Positions 42,304 through 51,225 of a stretch of DNA of 64,000 nucleotides are shown here, piece after piece. How positions within the stretch are numbered: the first letter of the stretch is position 1; the number at the start of each line of letters is the position of its first letter. The notes beneath the pieces are model-generated. The model saw nothing but the letters and a program-made list of their open reading frames with translations, ran no database searches and was not told the origin of the DNA. The stretch covers positions 1 to 64,000 of the forward strand of contig CAMDSH010000007.1 of the NCBI GenBank assembly GCA_945907045.1. The letters run 5' to 3'. This DNA is from Rhizobium sp. Q54 (GTDB lineage Bacteria; Pseudomonadota; Alphaproteobacteria; Rhizobiales; Xanthobacteraceae). Made by a program: the position numbers and the translations under genes.

Positions 42304-43550
42304 CAGAAGTCCTCCGCGCGCGGGATGCGCGTATAGCTGATCTTGCCGCCGGCATAGCCGCCGGGCGGCGGCGTCCAAGGGCCCATGCTCACCAGCGTGC
42401 GGCCATGTTTGCGGTTGAGCTTGTCGATGGTCTCCGTCGTGCTCTCCCATTTGCGCCGGGTCTTGTCGTCGTCGAGCAGAATGTCGAGCTGACGTTCGCC
42501 GGCATGCGTGAGATCGAGCAGTGTGACGCCGAGACGCACGATGCGCGAGCGGCGCGGCAAATCCACGCTCACGTCGCTCCATAATTTTTCCAGGGCCGAG
42601 AGCACCGCCTGATCGTCATGCACCGCCGGCAGCCAGGCATCGCGATGCAATGATTCATCGCCGATGAGTTCCAGCCACAGCCAGAGCCGGCCCGCGTTCC
42701 AGCCATCGCGCCGCATGCGCCGCGCCGCCTTGACCAGCAACAGCCGTGACGCGGACTTCGCATGTTCGGGCGCGCGATGATCCGGCGGCAGCACGCGGCC
42801 GTGGCCATACATGCCGCGTCCCGCCGGCGGCGTCTGCACATCGTAACCGTGCAGCGCATACCACAGCCGTTCGCCGGTCACGTTGCCCCAAAGCTTGCGC
42901 ATGTGCTTGGGCTGCGTGGCGAGAAGTTTTTCAATTGTCTCGATCCCGGCGCCGATCAGATTTTTCTCCATCCGCGCGCCGATGCCGGGAACATCCCGCA
43001 AGGAAAGCCTGAGCAGCGGACCCGGCATGTCGTTGGGATGCCAGACCGTGTTGCCGTTCGGCTTGCTGATCTTGCTCGCCATCTTGGCAAGCTGGCGGTT
43101 GGCTGCAAATCCGATCGAACAGGTGATGAAAGGCCCGATGTTGTCGGCAATCCGTTTTTTGATGCGCAGGCCGAGCGCGCGCGGATCGTCGCGATCCGGC
43201 GGCATGACACGGCAGGTCAACTCGTCGATGGATTTGACAGCATCGATGGGAATGACGGTGGAGATTTCCGAAAGCAGCGCGTTGTGCGCGCGGCGGTACA
43301 GGTCCGGAGATTGTGGAACGAGAATGATGTCGGGACAGCGCTCGCGCGCCTCCTTGATGTCCATAACGTTCTTCACGCCGCGCAGCTTGGCCTCGCGCGA
43401 ACAGGCGATGACGCAGGTGTGCTGCGCTTCGGCAAACGGCACGACCCCCACCGGCTTGTCGCGCAAATGCGGATGCGCCTGTTGCTCGACCGAGGCGAAG
43501 AAGCCATCGCAGTCGATATAAAGACGTTCGATTTCAATGGGCTGGCGCAC
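42300..43550 (-). CDS. Y-family DNA polymerase (DinB/Pol IV-like)
   Basis: Error-prone translesion polymerase, 416 aa. The catalytic carboxylates are in LYIDCDGFFASVEQ (residues about 11-24) and KSIDELTCRV (about 106-115), and the steric region CSREAKLRGVKNVM is normal. RDVPGIGARMEKNLIGAGI is the helix-hairpin-helix of the thumb, and a little-finger domain follows. It differs from classic Pol IV (HVDMDAFF) by a Cys before the second Asp. No obvious beta-clamp tail is seen; the C-terminus ends RIPRAEDFW. A LexA-type box lies 33 bp upstream. Confidence 0.92.
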   Translation of the reverse strand: MRQPIEIERLYIDCDGFFASVEQQAHPHLRDKPVGVVPFAEAQHTCVIACSREAKLRGVKNVMDIKEARERCPDIILVPQSPDLYRRAHNALLSEISTVIPIDAVKSIDELTCRVMPPDRDDPRALGLRIKKRIADNIGPFITCSIGFAANRQLAKMASKISKPNGNTVWHPNDMPGPLLRLSLRDVPGIGARMEKNLIGAGIETIEKLLATQPKHMRKLWGNVTGERLWYALHGYDVQTPPAGRGMYGHGRVLPPDHRAPEHAKSASRLLLVKAARRMRRDGWNAGRLWLWLELIGDESLHRDAWLPAVHDDQAVLSALEKLWSDVSVDLPRRSRIVRLGVTLLDLTHAGERQLDILLDDDKTRRKWESTTETIDKLNRKHGRTLVSMGPWTPPPGGYAGGKISYTRIPRAEDFW

Positions 43551-43582
43551 GTCAGGCTCTCCAAGGCGGAAACCGCTAAAGA

Positions 43583-43597
43583 GAACATAACAAGAAC
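43583..43597 (-). promoter_or_regulatory. SOS box GAAC-N7-GAAC (LexA site)
   Basis: The word GAACATAACAAGAAC equals GTTC-N7-GTTC on the minus strand, the alphaproteobacterial LexA operator. It lies 33-47 bp ahead of the start of the polymerase gene, in the right orientation and place for damage-inducible control of the polymerase and its small downstream partner. Confidence 0.8.
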
Positions 43598-43684
43598 ATA
43601 CAAGTCAATCGCCGTGGCGCTCTATAAGGTATTATCTTCACGCGACATTATCGGCGGCGGTAAAAAGACGAGCCGGAGGAAACA

Positions 43685-44557
43685 ATGAGCAAATTCATCA
43701 TCGAACCGCACTTTCGTTTGCAGGAATGGATCGCGCATGAGAAGGGCTACTTCACCGAGGAAGGGCTCGATTACGAATTCCGTGAACTGATCCGCTCCTC
43801 AGACGGCAAGCATCACGACAAGGGCGACAAGGTCGGCGCCTTCCAGTCGTTCGAGAAGGGCCGCAGCGCGGACGTAAGCTGCGCCTGCCACTGGACGGTG
43901 AACGTCGCCGCCGCCAACGGCCACGGCAAGATGTCGAGCGAGGTCTATTCGGTGGCGCCCGCCGGCATTTTCGTCGCGGCGGATTCAAAAATCAAAAGCC
44001 CCGCCGATCTCGCCGGCGTGCCGGTCTCGGTCGGATTTCAGTCGGGCAGCCATTACGCCAGCGTGCAGGCGCTCGAACAATATATGCCTGCCGACAAGAT
44101 CAATCTGACCTACGCCGACGGCATGCTGTTCGCGCGCATGGACAAATTGCTCGACGGCACCGCCCCGGCGGTGAACCTGTTCAGCGGGCCTTATTACTTC
44201 GCCGAACAGCTCGGTTTCCGGAAGATCATCGATACGACCTTCATGATCGGAATGATGATCCATAACAATCCGGATGCCGAAGATTTGCGCAAATTCTTCC
44301 GCGCGCTTCGCCGCGCGCAGCGCGATCTCGACCTGCGGCCGGAGCTTTATACGCATTATTACAAGAACGAATTCCCCGAGCGGTATCATGCGCAAATGGA
44401 TACGCGCCGCTGGGGGCCGGGCGAGCGTCTGGTGTTCGAGCCCTACACCAAGGAAGTGTTCGAGGAATCCCGCGAATGGATCGCCTCGCACGGCATATTC
44501 GCCGATGGCAATATGGGCACCGGCAAATACGAGCAGGCCACCGTCTCCGTAACCTGA
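43685..44557 (+). CDS. NMT1/ThiY-like binding-protein-fold protein without signal peptide
   Basis: 290 aa. The fold is that of SsuA/THI5-like receptors (RLQEWIAHEKGYFTEEGLDYEFREL; KIKSPADLAGVPVSVGFQSGSHYASVQALEQY), but the N-terminus MSKFIIEPHFRLQEW is not a signal sequence and enters the fold directly. GAFQSFEKGRSADVSCACHW is a Cys-bearing segment that I have not seen in classical receptors. It stands alone with its own terminator, with no permease adjacent, so a cytoplasmic ligand-binding or enzymatic role is possible. Function unknown. Confidence 0.82.
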   Translation: MSKFIIEPHFRLQEWIAHEKGYFTEEGLDYEFRELIRSSDGKHHDKGDKVGAFQSFEKGRSADVSCACHWTVNVAAANGHGKMSSEVYSVAPAGIFVAADSKIKSPADLAGVPVSVGFQSGSHYASVQALEQYMPADKINLTYADGMLFARMDKLLDGTAPAVNLFSGPYYFAEQLGFRKIIDTTFMIGMMIHNNPDAEDLRKFFRALRRAQRDLDLRPELYTHYYKNEFPERYHAQMDTRRWGPGERLVFEPYTKEVFEESREWIASHGIFADGNMGTGKYEQATVSVT

Positions 44558-44605
44558 GGCCTTTGGTGGGCCAGCGCCCAAGCCGCGTGCACCAGTCAAA
44601 ATGCC

Positions 44606-44639
44606 GCGCCGCGAACCCCGGTTAGCGGCGCTTTTCTTT
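44606..44639 (+). terminator. Rho-independent terminator
   Basis: Stem GCGCCGC / GCGGCGC with a 12-nt loop, followed by TTTTCTTT. It lies 49 bp after the stop of the NMT1-like gene and 53 bp before the Liv system 3 receptor gene, isolating the former as a monocistronic unit. Confidence 0.75.
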
Positions 44640-44691
44640 GCGATGTAGCTGAGGCATCCTCCCCGCCAATAATGACCCCAGGGAGGACACC

Positions 44692-45876
44692 ATGAAAATC
44701 ATGCGGATCGCCGCCGCCGGCTTGCTTGCCAGCGCGGTCGGCATCACGGCTGCAAACGCGCAGAAGACCATCAAGATCGGCGTCGTTCTGCCCTACTCGG
44801 GCCAGTTCGCAGACGGCGCCAAGCAGGTCGATGAAGGCATCAAGCTTTACATGAAGCAGCATGGCGACACCGTCGCCGGCAAGAAGATCGAAATCATCCG
44901 CAAGGATACCGGCGGCATCGCGCCGCCGGTCGCCAAGCGCCTCGCCGAAGAACTCGTCGTTCGCGACAACGTCGATATCCTTGCCGGCTGGCTGCTGACG
45001 CCGAACGCGATCGCCGGCTGCGGCGTATCCGCCGAAGCCAAGAAGGTCTCGGTCATCATGAACGCGGCGACCTCGATCATCGTCGACAAGTCGCCCTACT
45101 GCACGCGCACGTCGTTCACGCTGCCGATGGTGACGACGACTCTCGGCACCTGGGCGGCCAAGAACGGAGTGAAGAAAGCCTACACGATGGTGTCCGACTT
45201 CGCGCCCGGTCACGACGCCGAGCAGGGCTTCATCAACGGCTTCAAAGCCGCTGGCGGCGAAATCGTCGGCTCGGTCCGCATGGCAGTCGCCAATCCGGAC
45301 TTCTCGGCTTACGTCCAGCGCGCCAAGGACCTCAACCCGGAAGCGATCTTCGTGTTCATCCCCGGCGGCGCACAGCCGGCGGCAATCGGCAAGGCTTTTG
45401 CCGAACGCGGCATCGACACCAAGAAGACGAAGGTGTTCGGCACCGGCGAGCTCACCGACGACAGCGCGCTCAAGAACATGGGCGACACCGCGCTCAACAT
45501 CATCACTGCCTGGGCCTACGATCACAATCTCAAGAACAAGCTCAATCTTGATTTTGTCGCGGCTTACAAAAAGGAATTCGGCGGCGATAACCCGAACTTC
45601 TTCTCTGCCGGCGGCTATGACGGCATGGCTTTGATCTACGAAGCCCTGAAGAAGACCAAGGGCGACGCCGACGCCGACAAGCTCATCGGCGCGATGAAGG
45701 GCACGAAATGGGTCAGCCCGCGCGGGCCGATGATGATCGATCCGGAGACGCGCGACGTGGTCGAGACCATTTACATCCGCCGGGTCGAGAAAGTCGGCGG
45801 CAAGCTGGTCAACGTCGACTTCAGCAAAGTCGAGAACGTCAAGGATCCGGTCCACGAAGCGATGAAGAAAAAGTAA
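44692..45876 (+). CDS. Liv-type periplasmic substrate-binding protein (system 3)
   Basis: Periplasmic receptor, 394 aa, ATG 44692 after a GGGAGG ribosome site. The signal peptide (KIMRIAAAGLLASAVGITAANAQ) leads into KTIKIGVVLPYSGQFADGAKQVDEGIKLYMKQHG. IFVFIPGGAQPAAIGKAFAERGID and the mature length fit the family. It starts a run of receptor-livH-livM-livG-livF followed by two PuuE-like hydrolases and a PyrE-like enzyme, which suggests a ureide or pyrimidine-like ligand; this is inference from context only. Confidence 0.92.
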   Translation: MKIMRIAAAGLLASAVGITAANAQKTIKIGVVLPYSGQFADGAKQVDEGIKLYMKQHGDTVAGKKIEIIRKDTGGIAPPVAKRLAEELVVRDNVDILAGWLLTPNAIAGCGVSAEAKKVSVIMNAATSIIVDKSPYCTRTSFTLPMVTTTLGTWAAKNGVKKAYTMVSDFAPGHDAEQGFINGFKAAGGEIVGSVRMAVANPDFSAYVQRAKDLNPEAIFVFIPGGAQPAAIGKAFAERGIDTKKTKVFGTGELTDDSALKNMGDTALNIITAWAYDHNLKNKLNLDFVAAYKKEFGGDNPNFFSAGGYDGMALIYEALKKTKGDADADKLIGAMKGTKWVSPRGPMMIDPETRDVVETIYIRRVEKVGGKLVNVDFSKVENVKDPVHEAMKKK

Positions 45877-45898
45877 TCGCCGGTTTAGACCTGAGTTC

Positions 45899-45930
45899 GG
45901 ATGGGGCGATCCAAGGCGGTCGCCCCATCC
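45899..45930 (+). terminator. Hairpin between binding-protein gene and livH (system 3)
   Basis: A perfect 11-bp stem GGATGGGGCGA / TCGCCCCATCC with a 10-nt loop, followed by TTTATG. It lies 22 bp beyond the receptor stop codon and 62 bp before livH. The short T-run suits a partial terminator that keeps receptor expression above that of the permease genes. Confidence 0.65.
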
Positions 45931-45992
45931 TTTATGCATCGCCGCCAATAGAGTATCAGGATATTTCGTCCCGCTGAGGAACGCTGACAGCC

Positions 45993-46856
45993 ATGCTCCC
46001 CCCTGTTCTTGGTGTCCTGTTCGACGGAATTGCCTACGGGATGCTGCTGTTTCTGCTTTCGGTCGGGCTGTCAGTGACGCTGGGGTTGATGAATTTCGTC
46101 AATCTGGCCCATTGCGCTTTCGCCATGCTCGGCGGCTACGTCACCGTCAGTTTGATGAACGAACTGCACTGGCCGTTTTTCGCCAGTCTGCCGGTTGCGT
46201 TCCTGGCCGCCGCCGCGGCAAGCGTGGTGTTCGAACGCACGCTCTATCGCCGGCTTTATCGCGCCAGCGATCTCGACCAGGTGTTGCTCACCATAGGTAT
46301 CGCCTTCGTATCGGTGGCAGTCGCCGCCTATTTCTTCGGGACCACTCAACAGCCAGTCGACATGCCGTCCTACATGCGCGGCTCGTTCGACGTGCTCGGC
46401 CTCAATATCGCGGCCTACCGGCTATTCCTGGTCGGCGTCGGCGTGGTGGTGACAATCGTGCTGATCGGCACGCTCGAATACACGCGCTTCGGCGCGCAGG
46501 TGCGCGCGGCGGTCGATAATCAGCGGATGGCGAGCGGGCTCGGCATCAATGTCGAACATACCTTCGCCATCGCCTTCGCGCTCGGCAGCGGGCTCGCCGG
46601 CCTCGGCGGCGCTCTCGCCATTGAGATCGTCGGCCTCGATCCGAATTTTGCCTTCACCTATCTCGTTTATGTGCTGATCATCGTGTCGGTTGGCGGTCTC
46701 GGCTCGATCGGCGGATCGTTCGCCGCCGCCTGCCTGATCGGCATCAGCGACATCGCAGGCAAGTATTATGTGCCGGAGCTTGGCGCCTTCCTGATTTATC
46801 TGGTCATGGTCGCCGTGCTGATGTGGCGGCCGGCCGGACTGTTCGGGAGGCGCTAG
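45993..46856 (+). CDS. livH: Branched-chain-type ABC importer permease LivH (system 3)
   Basis: Inner-membrane permease, 287 aa. LSVGLSVTLGLMNFVNLAHCAFAMLGGYV and LIIVSVGGLGSIGGSFAAACLIG are the LivH landmarks; the common LAHGS reads LAHCA here. It ends at 46856, exactly where a 49-bp palindromic repeat begins. Next in the operon is livM, whose start lies inside that repeat. Confidence 0.92.
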   Translation: MLPPVLGVLFDGIAYGMLLFLLSVGLSVTLGLMNFVNLAHCAFAMLGGYVTVSLMNELHWPFFASLPVAFLAAAAASVVFERTLYRRLYRASDLDQVLLTIGIAFVSVAVAAYFFGTTQQPVDMPSYMRGSFDVLGLNIAAYRLFLVGVGVVVTIVLIGTLEYTRFGAQVRAAVDNQRMASGLGINVEHTFAIAFALGSGLAGLGGALAIEIVGLDPNFAFTYLVYVLIIVSVGGLGSIGGSFAAACLIGISDIAGKYYVPELGAFLIYLVMVAVLMWRPAGLFGRR

Positions 46857-46904
46857 CGCATGATCCCGAAAAGTGGAAACCGGCTTTCGGATAAGATCAT
46901 GCGC
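46856..46904. repeat. Rhizobiales palindromic repeat overlapping the livM start
   Basis: A 49-bp near-palindrome with perfect arms GCGCATGATC (46856-46865) and GATCATGCGC (46895-46904) and inner arms CCGAAA / TTTCGG. I recognise it as the small intergenic palindrome common in Bradyrhizobium and relatives, often mistranslated as MIPKSGNRFSDKIM. It covers the livH stop codon's last base and supplies the first ATG (46860) of livM. Confidence 0.8.
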
Positions 46905-47906
46905 CCGCAAGATGCCATGTCGCTTGCCGGCGCGCCCAGCCAGCCTCAGGAATATCTCCGCTCGCTCAGCCGCTGGCATCCGCTCGAGATCGCGTTCTGG
47001 CTTGCGACGCTGCTGCCGTTTTTTCTGTTTCCGACATATCTCTCGCTGGCGAGCCAGATTGCCGTCGCCGCGTTATTCGCTTTGTCTCTTGATATCATTC
47101 TCGGCTACGCCGGAATCGTGTCCCTCGGTCATGCAGCGTTCTTCGGCATCGGCGCCTACGCCGCCGGGCTGTTCTCCAAATTCGTCTGGGGGGAGCCGTT
47201 TTCCGGGCTGCTGATCGCGGCGGCGATGGCGGCACTAATCGGATACCTCACCAGCTTCATCATTGCCCGCTTCCGGCATCTCACATTGATCATGATCACG
47301 CTCGGTCTCGGCTTGCTGCTGGCCGAGGCCGCCAACAGTGCGGGCTGGCTCACAGGCGGCTCCGATGGGTTGCAGGGCGTCAAAATCTGGCCGGTGTTCG
47401 GTTATTTCAAATTCGATCTCTACGGCACAACCGCTTACGGCTATTCGCTGGCCGTGCTGTTTCTCGTCTTCCTGGCGGTGCGGCGGTTGATCCACTCGCC
47501 GTTCGGGCTTTCGCTGCGTGGCATCCGCGAGAACTGGACGCGCATGCCCGCCGTCGGCGCGGACAGCCGCGCGCATATCCGCAAGGCCTACACCATCGCC
47601 GCCGCCATCGCCGGTATCGCGGGCGCGGTGATCGCGCAGACCACGCAGACCGTGTCGCTTGAAGCATTGAGCTTCGAGCGCTCCGCCGACGTGCTGGTGA
47701 TGCTGGTGCTTGGCGGCGCCGGACGGCTTTATGGCGGACTTGTCGGCGCGATCATCTTCATGGTGGCGCGCGACCAGTTTTCCGGCATCGCGCCGCAATA
47801 CTGGTATTTCGGGATCGGCATTCTGCTCATCCTCGTCGTCATGCTGCTGCCGAACGGAATTCTCGGCGGCTTGGCTAAACTCACTGCGCGCTGGAGCCGC
47901 AAGTGA
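46860..47906 (+). CDS. livM: Branched-chain-type ABC importer permease LivM (system 3)
   Basis: Inner-membrane permease, 348 aa from ATG 46860. The first 14 residues (MIPKSGNRLSDKIM) are encoded by a palindromic repeat. GGGAGG (46845-46850) stands 9 bp ahead of this ATG, whereas the later in-frame ATGs at 46899 and 46917 have no good ribosome site, so the repeat may truly supply the start. LivM features follow: LDIILGYAGIVSLGHAAFFGIGAYAAG and VMLVLGGAGRLYGGLVGA. The end overlaps livG by 4 bp. Confidence 0.88.
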   Translation: MIPKSGNRLSDKIMRPQDAMSLAGAPSQPQEYLRSLSRWHPLEIAFWLATLLPFFLFPTYLSLASQIAVAALFALSLDIILGYAGIVSLGHAAFFGIGAYAAGLFSKFVWGEPFSGLLIAAAMAALIGYLTSFIIARFRHLTLIMITLGLGLLLAEAANSAGWLTGGSDGLQGVKIWPVFGYFKFDLYGTTAYGYSLAVLFLVFLAVRRLIHSPFGLSLRGIRENWTRMPAVGADSRAHIRKAYTIAAAIAGIAGAVIAQTTQTVSLEALSFERSADVLVMLVLGGAGRLYGGLVGAIIFMVARDQFSGIAPQYWYFGIGILLILVVMLLPNGILGGLAKLTARWSRK

Positions 47907-48659
47907 GTGAAGCGAACGCACCGGCTCTCTCCACGCGCGGGCTCGCCATGAGTTTCGGCTCGCTCGTTGTCGCCAAGGACATCGATTTAAGTTTGCCCAA
48001 GGGCGTGCGTTACGCGCTGATCGGGCCGAACGGCGCCGGAAAAACAACGCTCATCAATCTGATGACCGGCATGCTCAAGCCCAATGCCGGTCAGATTTTT
48101 CTCGGCGGCGAAGACATCACTGCGCTTGAGCCGCAGGAGCGCGTGCGCCGGGGCCTCGCCCGCACCTTCCAGATCAACAGTCTCTTTCCCGGACTGACCG
48201 CGCTGGAAGCGGTCACGCTCGCGGTTTGCGAGCGGCGCGGATCGTCGGGCGAATTCTGGAGCAAATTATCATCGCAAAGCGAAGCCATCGACGAAGCGCA
48301 TGAAATTTTGCTGCGGTTGCGGCTCGGCGATAGCTGCTACCAGCCCACGCGCGAGCTGCCCTATGGACGCCAGCGTTTGCTGGAAATCGCGCTCGCGCTG
48401 GCGACGCGGCCGAAGGTGCTGCTCCTCGACGAGCCTGCGGCGGGCGTGCCACAGGAAGAAAGCGGCGATATTTTCGAGGCGGTCGCTGATTTGTCGCAAG
48501 ACATCACGCTGCTCTTTATCGAGCACGACATGCACGTGGTCTTCCGTTTCGCCAGCCACATCATCGTGCTGGTCGGCGGGATGGTCTTCGCGCAAGGCTC
48601 GCCTGCGGAGATTGCCGCCGATCCGCGCGTGCGCGAAGTCTATCTGGGGAAGCGCAAAC

Positions 48660-48667
<8 letters not shown>
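47903..48667 (+). CDS. livG: Branched-chain-type ABC importer ATPase LivG (system 3)
   Basis: ATPase, 254 aa, GTG start at 47903 overlapping the livM stop. Walker A GPNGAGKTTLINLMTG, Walker B KVLLLDEPAAGVPQEESGD, H-loop LFIEHDMHVVF. The signature region ELPYGRQRLLEIALALA is the degenerate LivG form. The C-terminal EVYLGKRK is normal. It overlaps the livF start by 8 bp. Confidence 0.93.
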
Positions 48668-49388
<721 letters not shown>

Positions 49389-49423
49389 AATATGCTTCAA
49401 TGTAAAAAAATGGAGTGCGTGTC

Positions 49424-50326
49424 ATGGCCGGTCCTATGATCCCGCGCGAGCGCTGCGATTATTCTGCGATCGTCGACCGCGAGCCGCTCAAATTGCCGAA
49501 GGGCGCGCGGCTGGTGTTCTGGACCATCGTCAATTACGAGGTTTGGGACATTGCGCGCCCGATGGCGCGGCAGGTGCTCCCCGCCCCGACCGGCGTGCCG
49601 CTGCTCCCCGACGTTGTGCACTGGGCCTGGCATGAATACGGCATGCGCGTCGGCTGCTGGCGGTTTTTCGAATTATTCGAGCGGCTGAAGATCAAGCCGA
49701 CGCTCGCCGCCAATGCGCGCATCTGCGAGGACTATCCGCGCGTCGCCGAGCAGGCGAGGACCGACGGCTGGGAATTCATGGGCCACGCCTACGATCAGAT
49801 GCCGATCCACAAGCACGACGATCAGGCCGGCATGATCAACCGCACCATGGACATCATGGAAAAATTTTCCGGCAAGCGCCCGGTCGGCTGGCTCGGCCCC
49901 GGTCTCACGCAGACGCTCGACACGCCGGAACTGCTGGCGCAAGCCGGCGTCAAATATATCGGCGACTGGGTCTATGACGACGAACCGACGGTGATCCGCA
50001 CCGCCAAGGGTCCGCTGGTGACGCTGCCTTACACCATCGAGCTCAACGACATCCCGATGATGATCATTCAGCATCACGAGAGCGATTATCTGCTCAAGCG
50101 CGCGATCGACCAGTTCGACCGGCTCTATGCGGAAAGCGCCAAGCGCGCGAAAATCATGTCGCTCGCCATTCATCCCTACATCAGCGGTCAGCCGCACCGG
50201 ATCAAATATCTCGAACAAATTTATGACTACGTGAACAAGCACGAGGGCGTCGTGCACTGGAACGGCGCGGAAATTCTCGACTGGTATCAGCCGATCGCCA
50301 ACAAACAGATGAAGGCCGCCGAATGA
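49424..50326 (+). CDS. PuuE-like polysaccharide-deacetylase-fold hydrolase 1
   Basis: NodB-fold hydrolase, 300 aa from ATG 49424 (TGGAG 8 bp ahead; a GTG at 49415 is in frame). The strand that carries the metal Asp in true deacetylases reads LVFWTIVNYEVWD, close to the NYE-type motif of the metal-independent allantoinase/cyclic-imide hydrolase branch. FMGHAYDQMPIHK and GWLGPGLTQTLDTPELLAQAG are other landmarks. Ring opening of a cyclic ureide or imide is the likely reaction class. It overlaps its paralogue by 4 bp. Confidence 0.88.
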   Translation: MAGPMIPRERCDYSAIVDREPLKLPKGARLVFWTIVNYEVWDIARPMARQVLPAPTGVPLLPDVVHWAWHEYGMRVGCWRFFELFERLKIKPTLAANARICEDYPRVAEQARTDGWEFMGHAYDQMPIHKHDDQAGMINRTMDIMEKFSGKRPVGWLGPGLTQTLDTPELLAQAGVKYIGDWVYDDEPTVIRTAKGPLVTLPYTIELNDIPMMIIQHHESDYLLKRAIDQFDRLYAESAKRAKIMSLAIHPYISGQPHRIKYLEQIYDYVNKHEGVVHWNGAEILDWYQPIANKQMKAAE

Positions 50327-51225
50327 ACGAGAAACCTTCCATTGGAATGTTGCCGGGCGAGCGTATCGCCTATACGCCGATCACGCAGCGCAAGCCGCTC
50401 AAACTGCCGGGCGGCGCGCGCATGGTGGTGTGGACCATCACCAACGTCGAGGAATGGGACGCGACGCAACCGATGCCGCGCACTGTATTGACGCCGCCGG
50501 CGGGCGGTTCGCCGATGCCGGATATTCCGAACTGGTGCTGGCACGAATACGGCAACCGCGTCGGCTTCTGGCGGCTGCTGAAAGTCTATGACGACTTCAA
50601 GATTCCCGGCGTCATCAACATCAACGGCTGCGCGCTCGATGCCTATCCCGACATCGTGAAAGCCTGCGTCGAGCGCAACTGGGAATTCGTCGGCCACGGA
50701 TTTACCCAGCGCAACATGCAGAAGGTGGCGAACGAGCGCGAAGACATCCGCAAGACCGCGCAGGCCATCGCCAAGCATACGGGCAAACGCCCGCGCGGCT
50801 GGCTCGGCCCCGGCCTCACCGAAACCTGGGAGACGCCCGACATTCTGCGCGAGGAAGGCTACGACTGGGTCGCCGACTGGGTGCTTGACGATCAGCCGGT
50901 GTGGCTAAAAACGCGCGGCAAGCCGATTGTCGATATTCCCTATACGCAGGAATGCAACGACGTCGCCATGATGTTGATCCAGCATCACAAGGCTTCGGAA
51001 TTCTACGAGCGCGCCATCGACCAGTTCGAACAGATTTACGCCGACGCCAAAGGCTCGGCCCGAGTGATGGCGATCTCGGTGCATCCCTACATCATGGGCG
51101 CGCCGCACCGGACAAAATATTTCCGCAAGATCTTCGAGAAAATCCGCAAGAAGAAAGACGTGCTGTTCTGGACCGGCTCGCAAATTCACGACTGGTACGT
51201 CAAAGCCGGACCGAAAGCGCCGTAA
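50323..51225 (+). CDS. PuuE-like polysaccharide-deacetylase-fold hydrolase 2
   Basis: Paralogue of the preceding gene with the same length (300 aa) and order of motifs: RMVVWTITNVEEWD, WCWHEYGNRVGFWRLL, FVGHGFTQRNMQK and GWLGPGLTETWETPDILREEGYDW. Divergence is considerable, so the two probably differ in substrate or form a heteromer. Start ATG 50323 overlaps the first copy as ATGA; its stop abuts the PyrE-like start directly (51225/51226), which implies co-translation. Confidence 0.88.
   Translation: MNEKPSIGMLPGERIAYTPITQRKPLKLPGGARMVVWTITNVEEWDATQPMPRTVLTPPAGGSPMPDIPNWCWHEYGNRVGFWRLLKVYDDFKIPGVININGCALDAYPDIVKACVERNWEFVGHGFTQRNMQKVANEREDIRKTAQAIAKHTGKRPRGWLGPGLTETWETPDILREEGYDWVADWVLDDQPVWLKTRGKPIVDIPYTQECNDVAMMLIQHHKASEFYERAIDQFEQIYADAKGSARVMAISVHPYIMGAPHRTKYFRKIFEKIRKKKDVLFWTGSQIHDWYVKAGPKAP

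Noticed and set aside
42037..42336. Plus-strand open frame opposite the small Cys-rich gene
   Set aside because: It is antisense to the 83-aa coding region, which has a coupled GTGA start and ordered Cys pairs; the plus-strand translation has no recognisable features.
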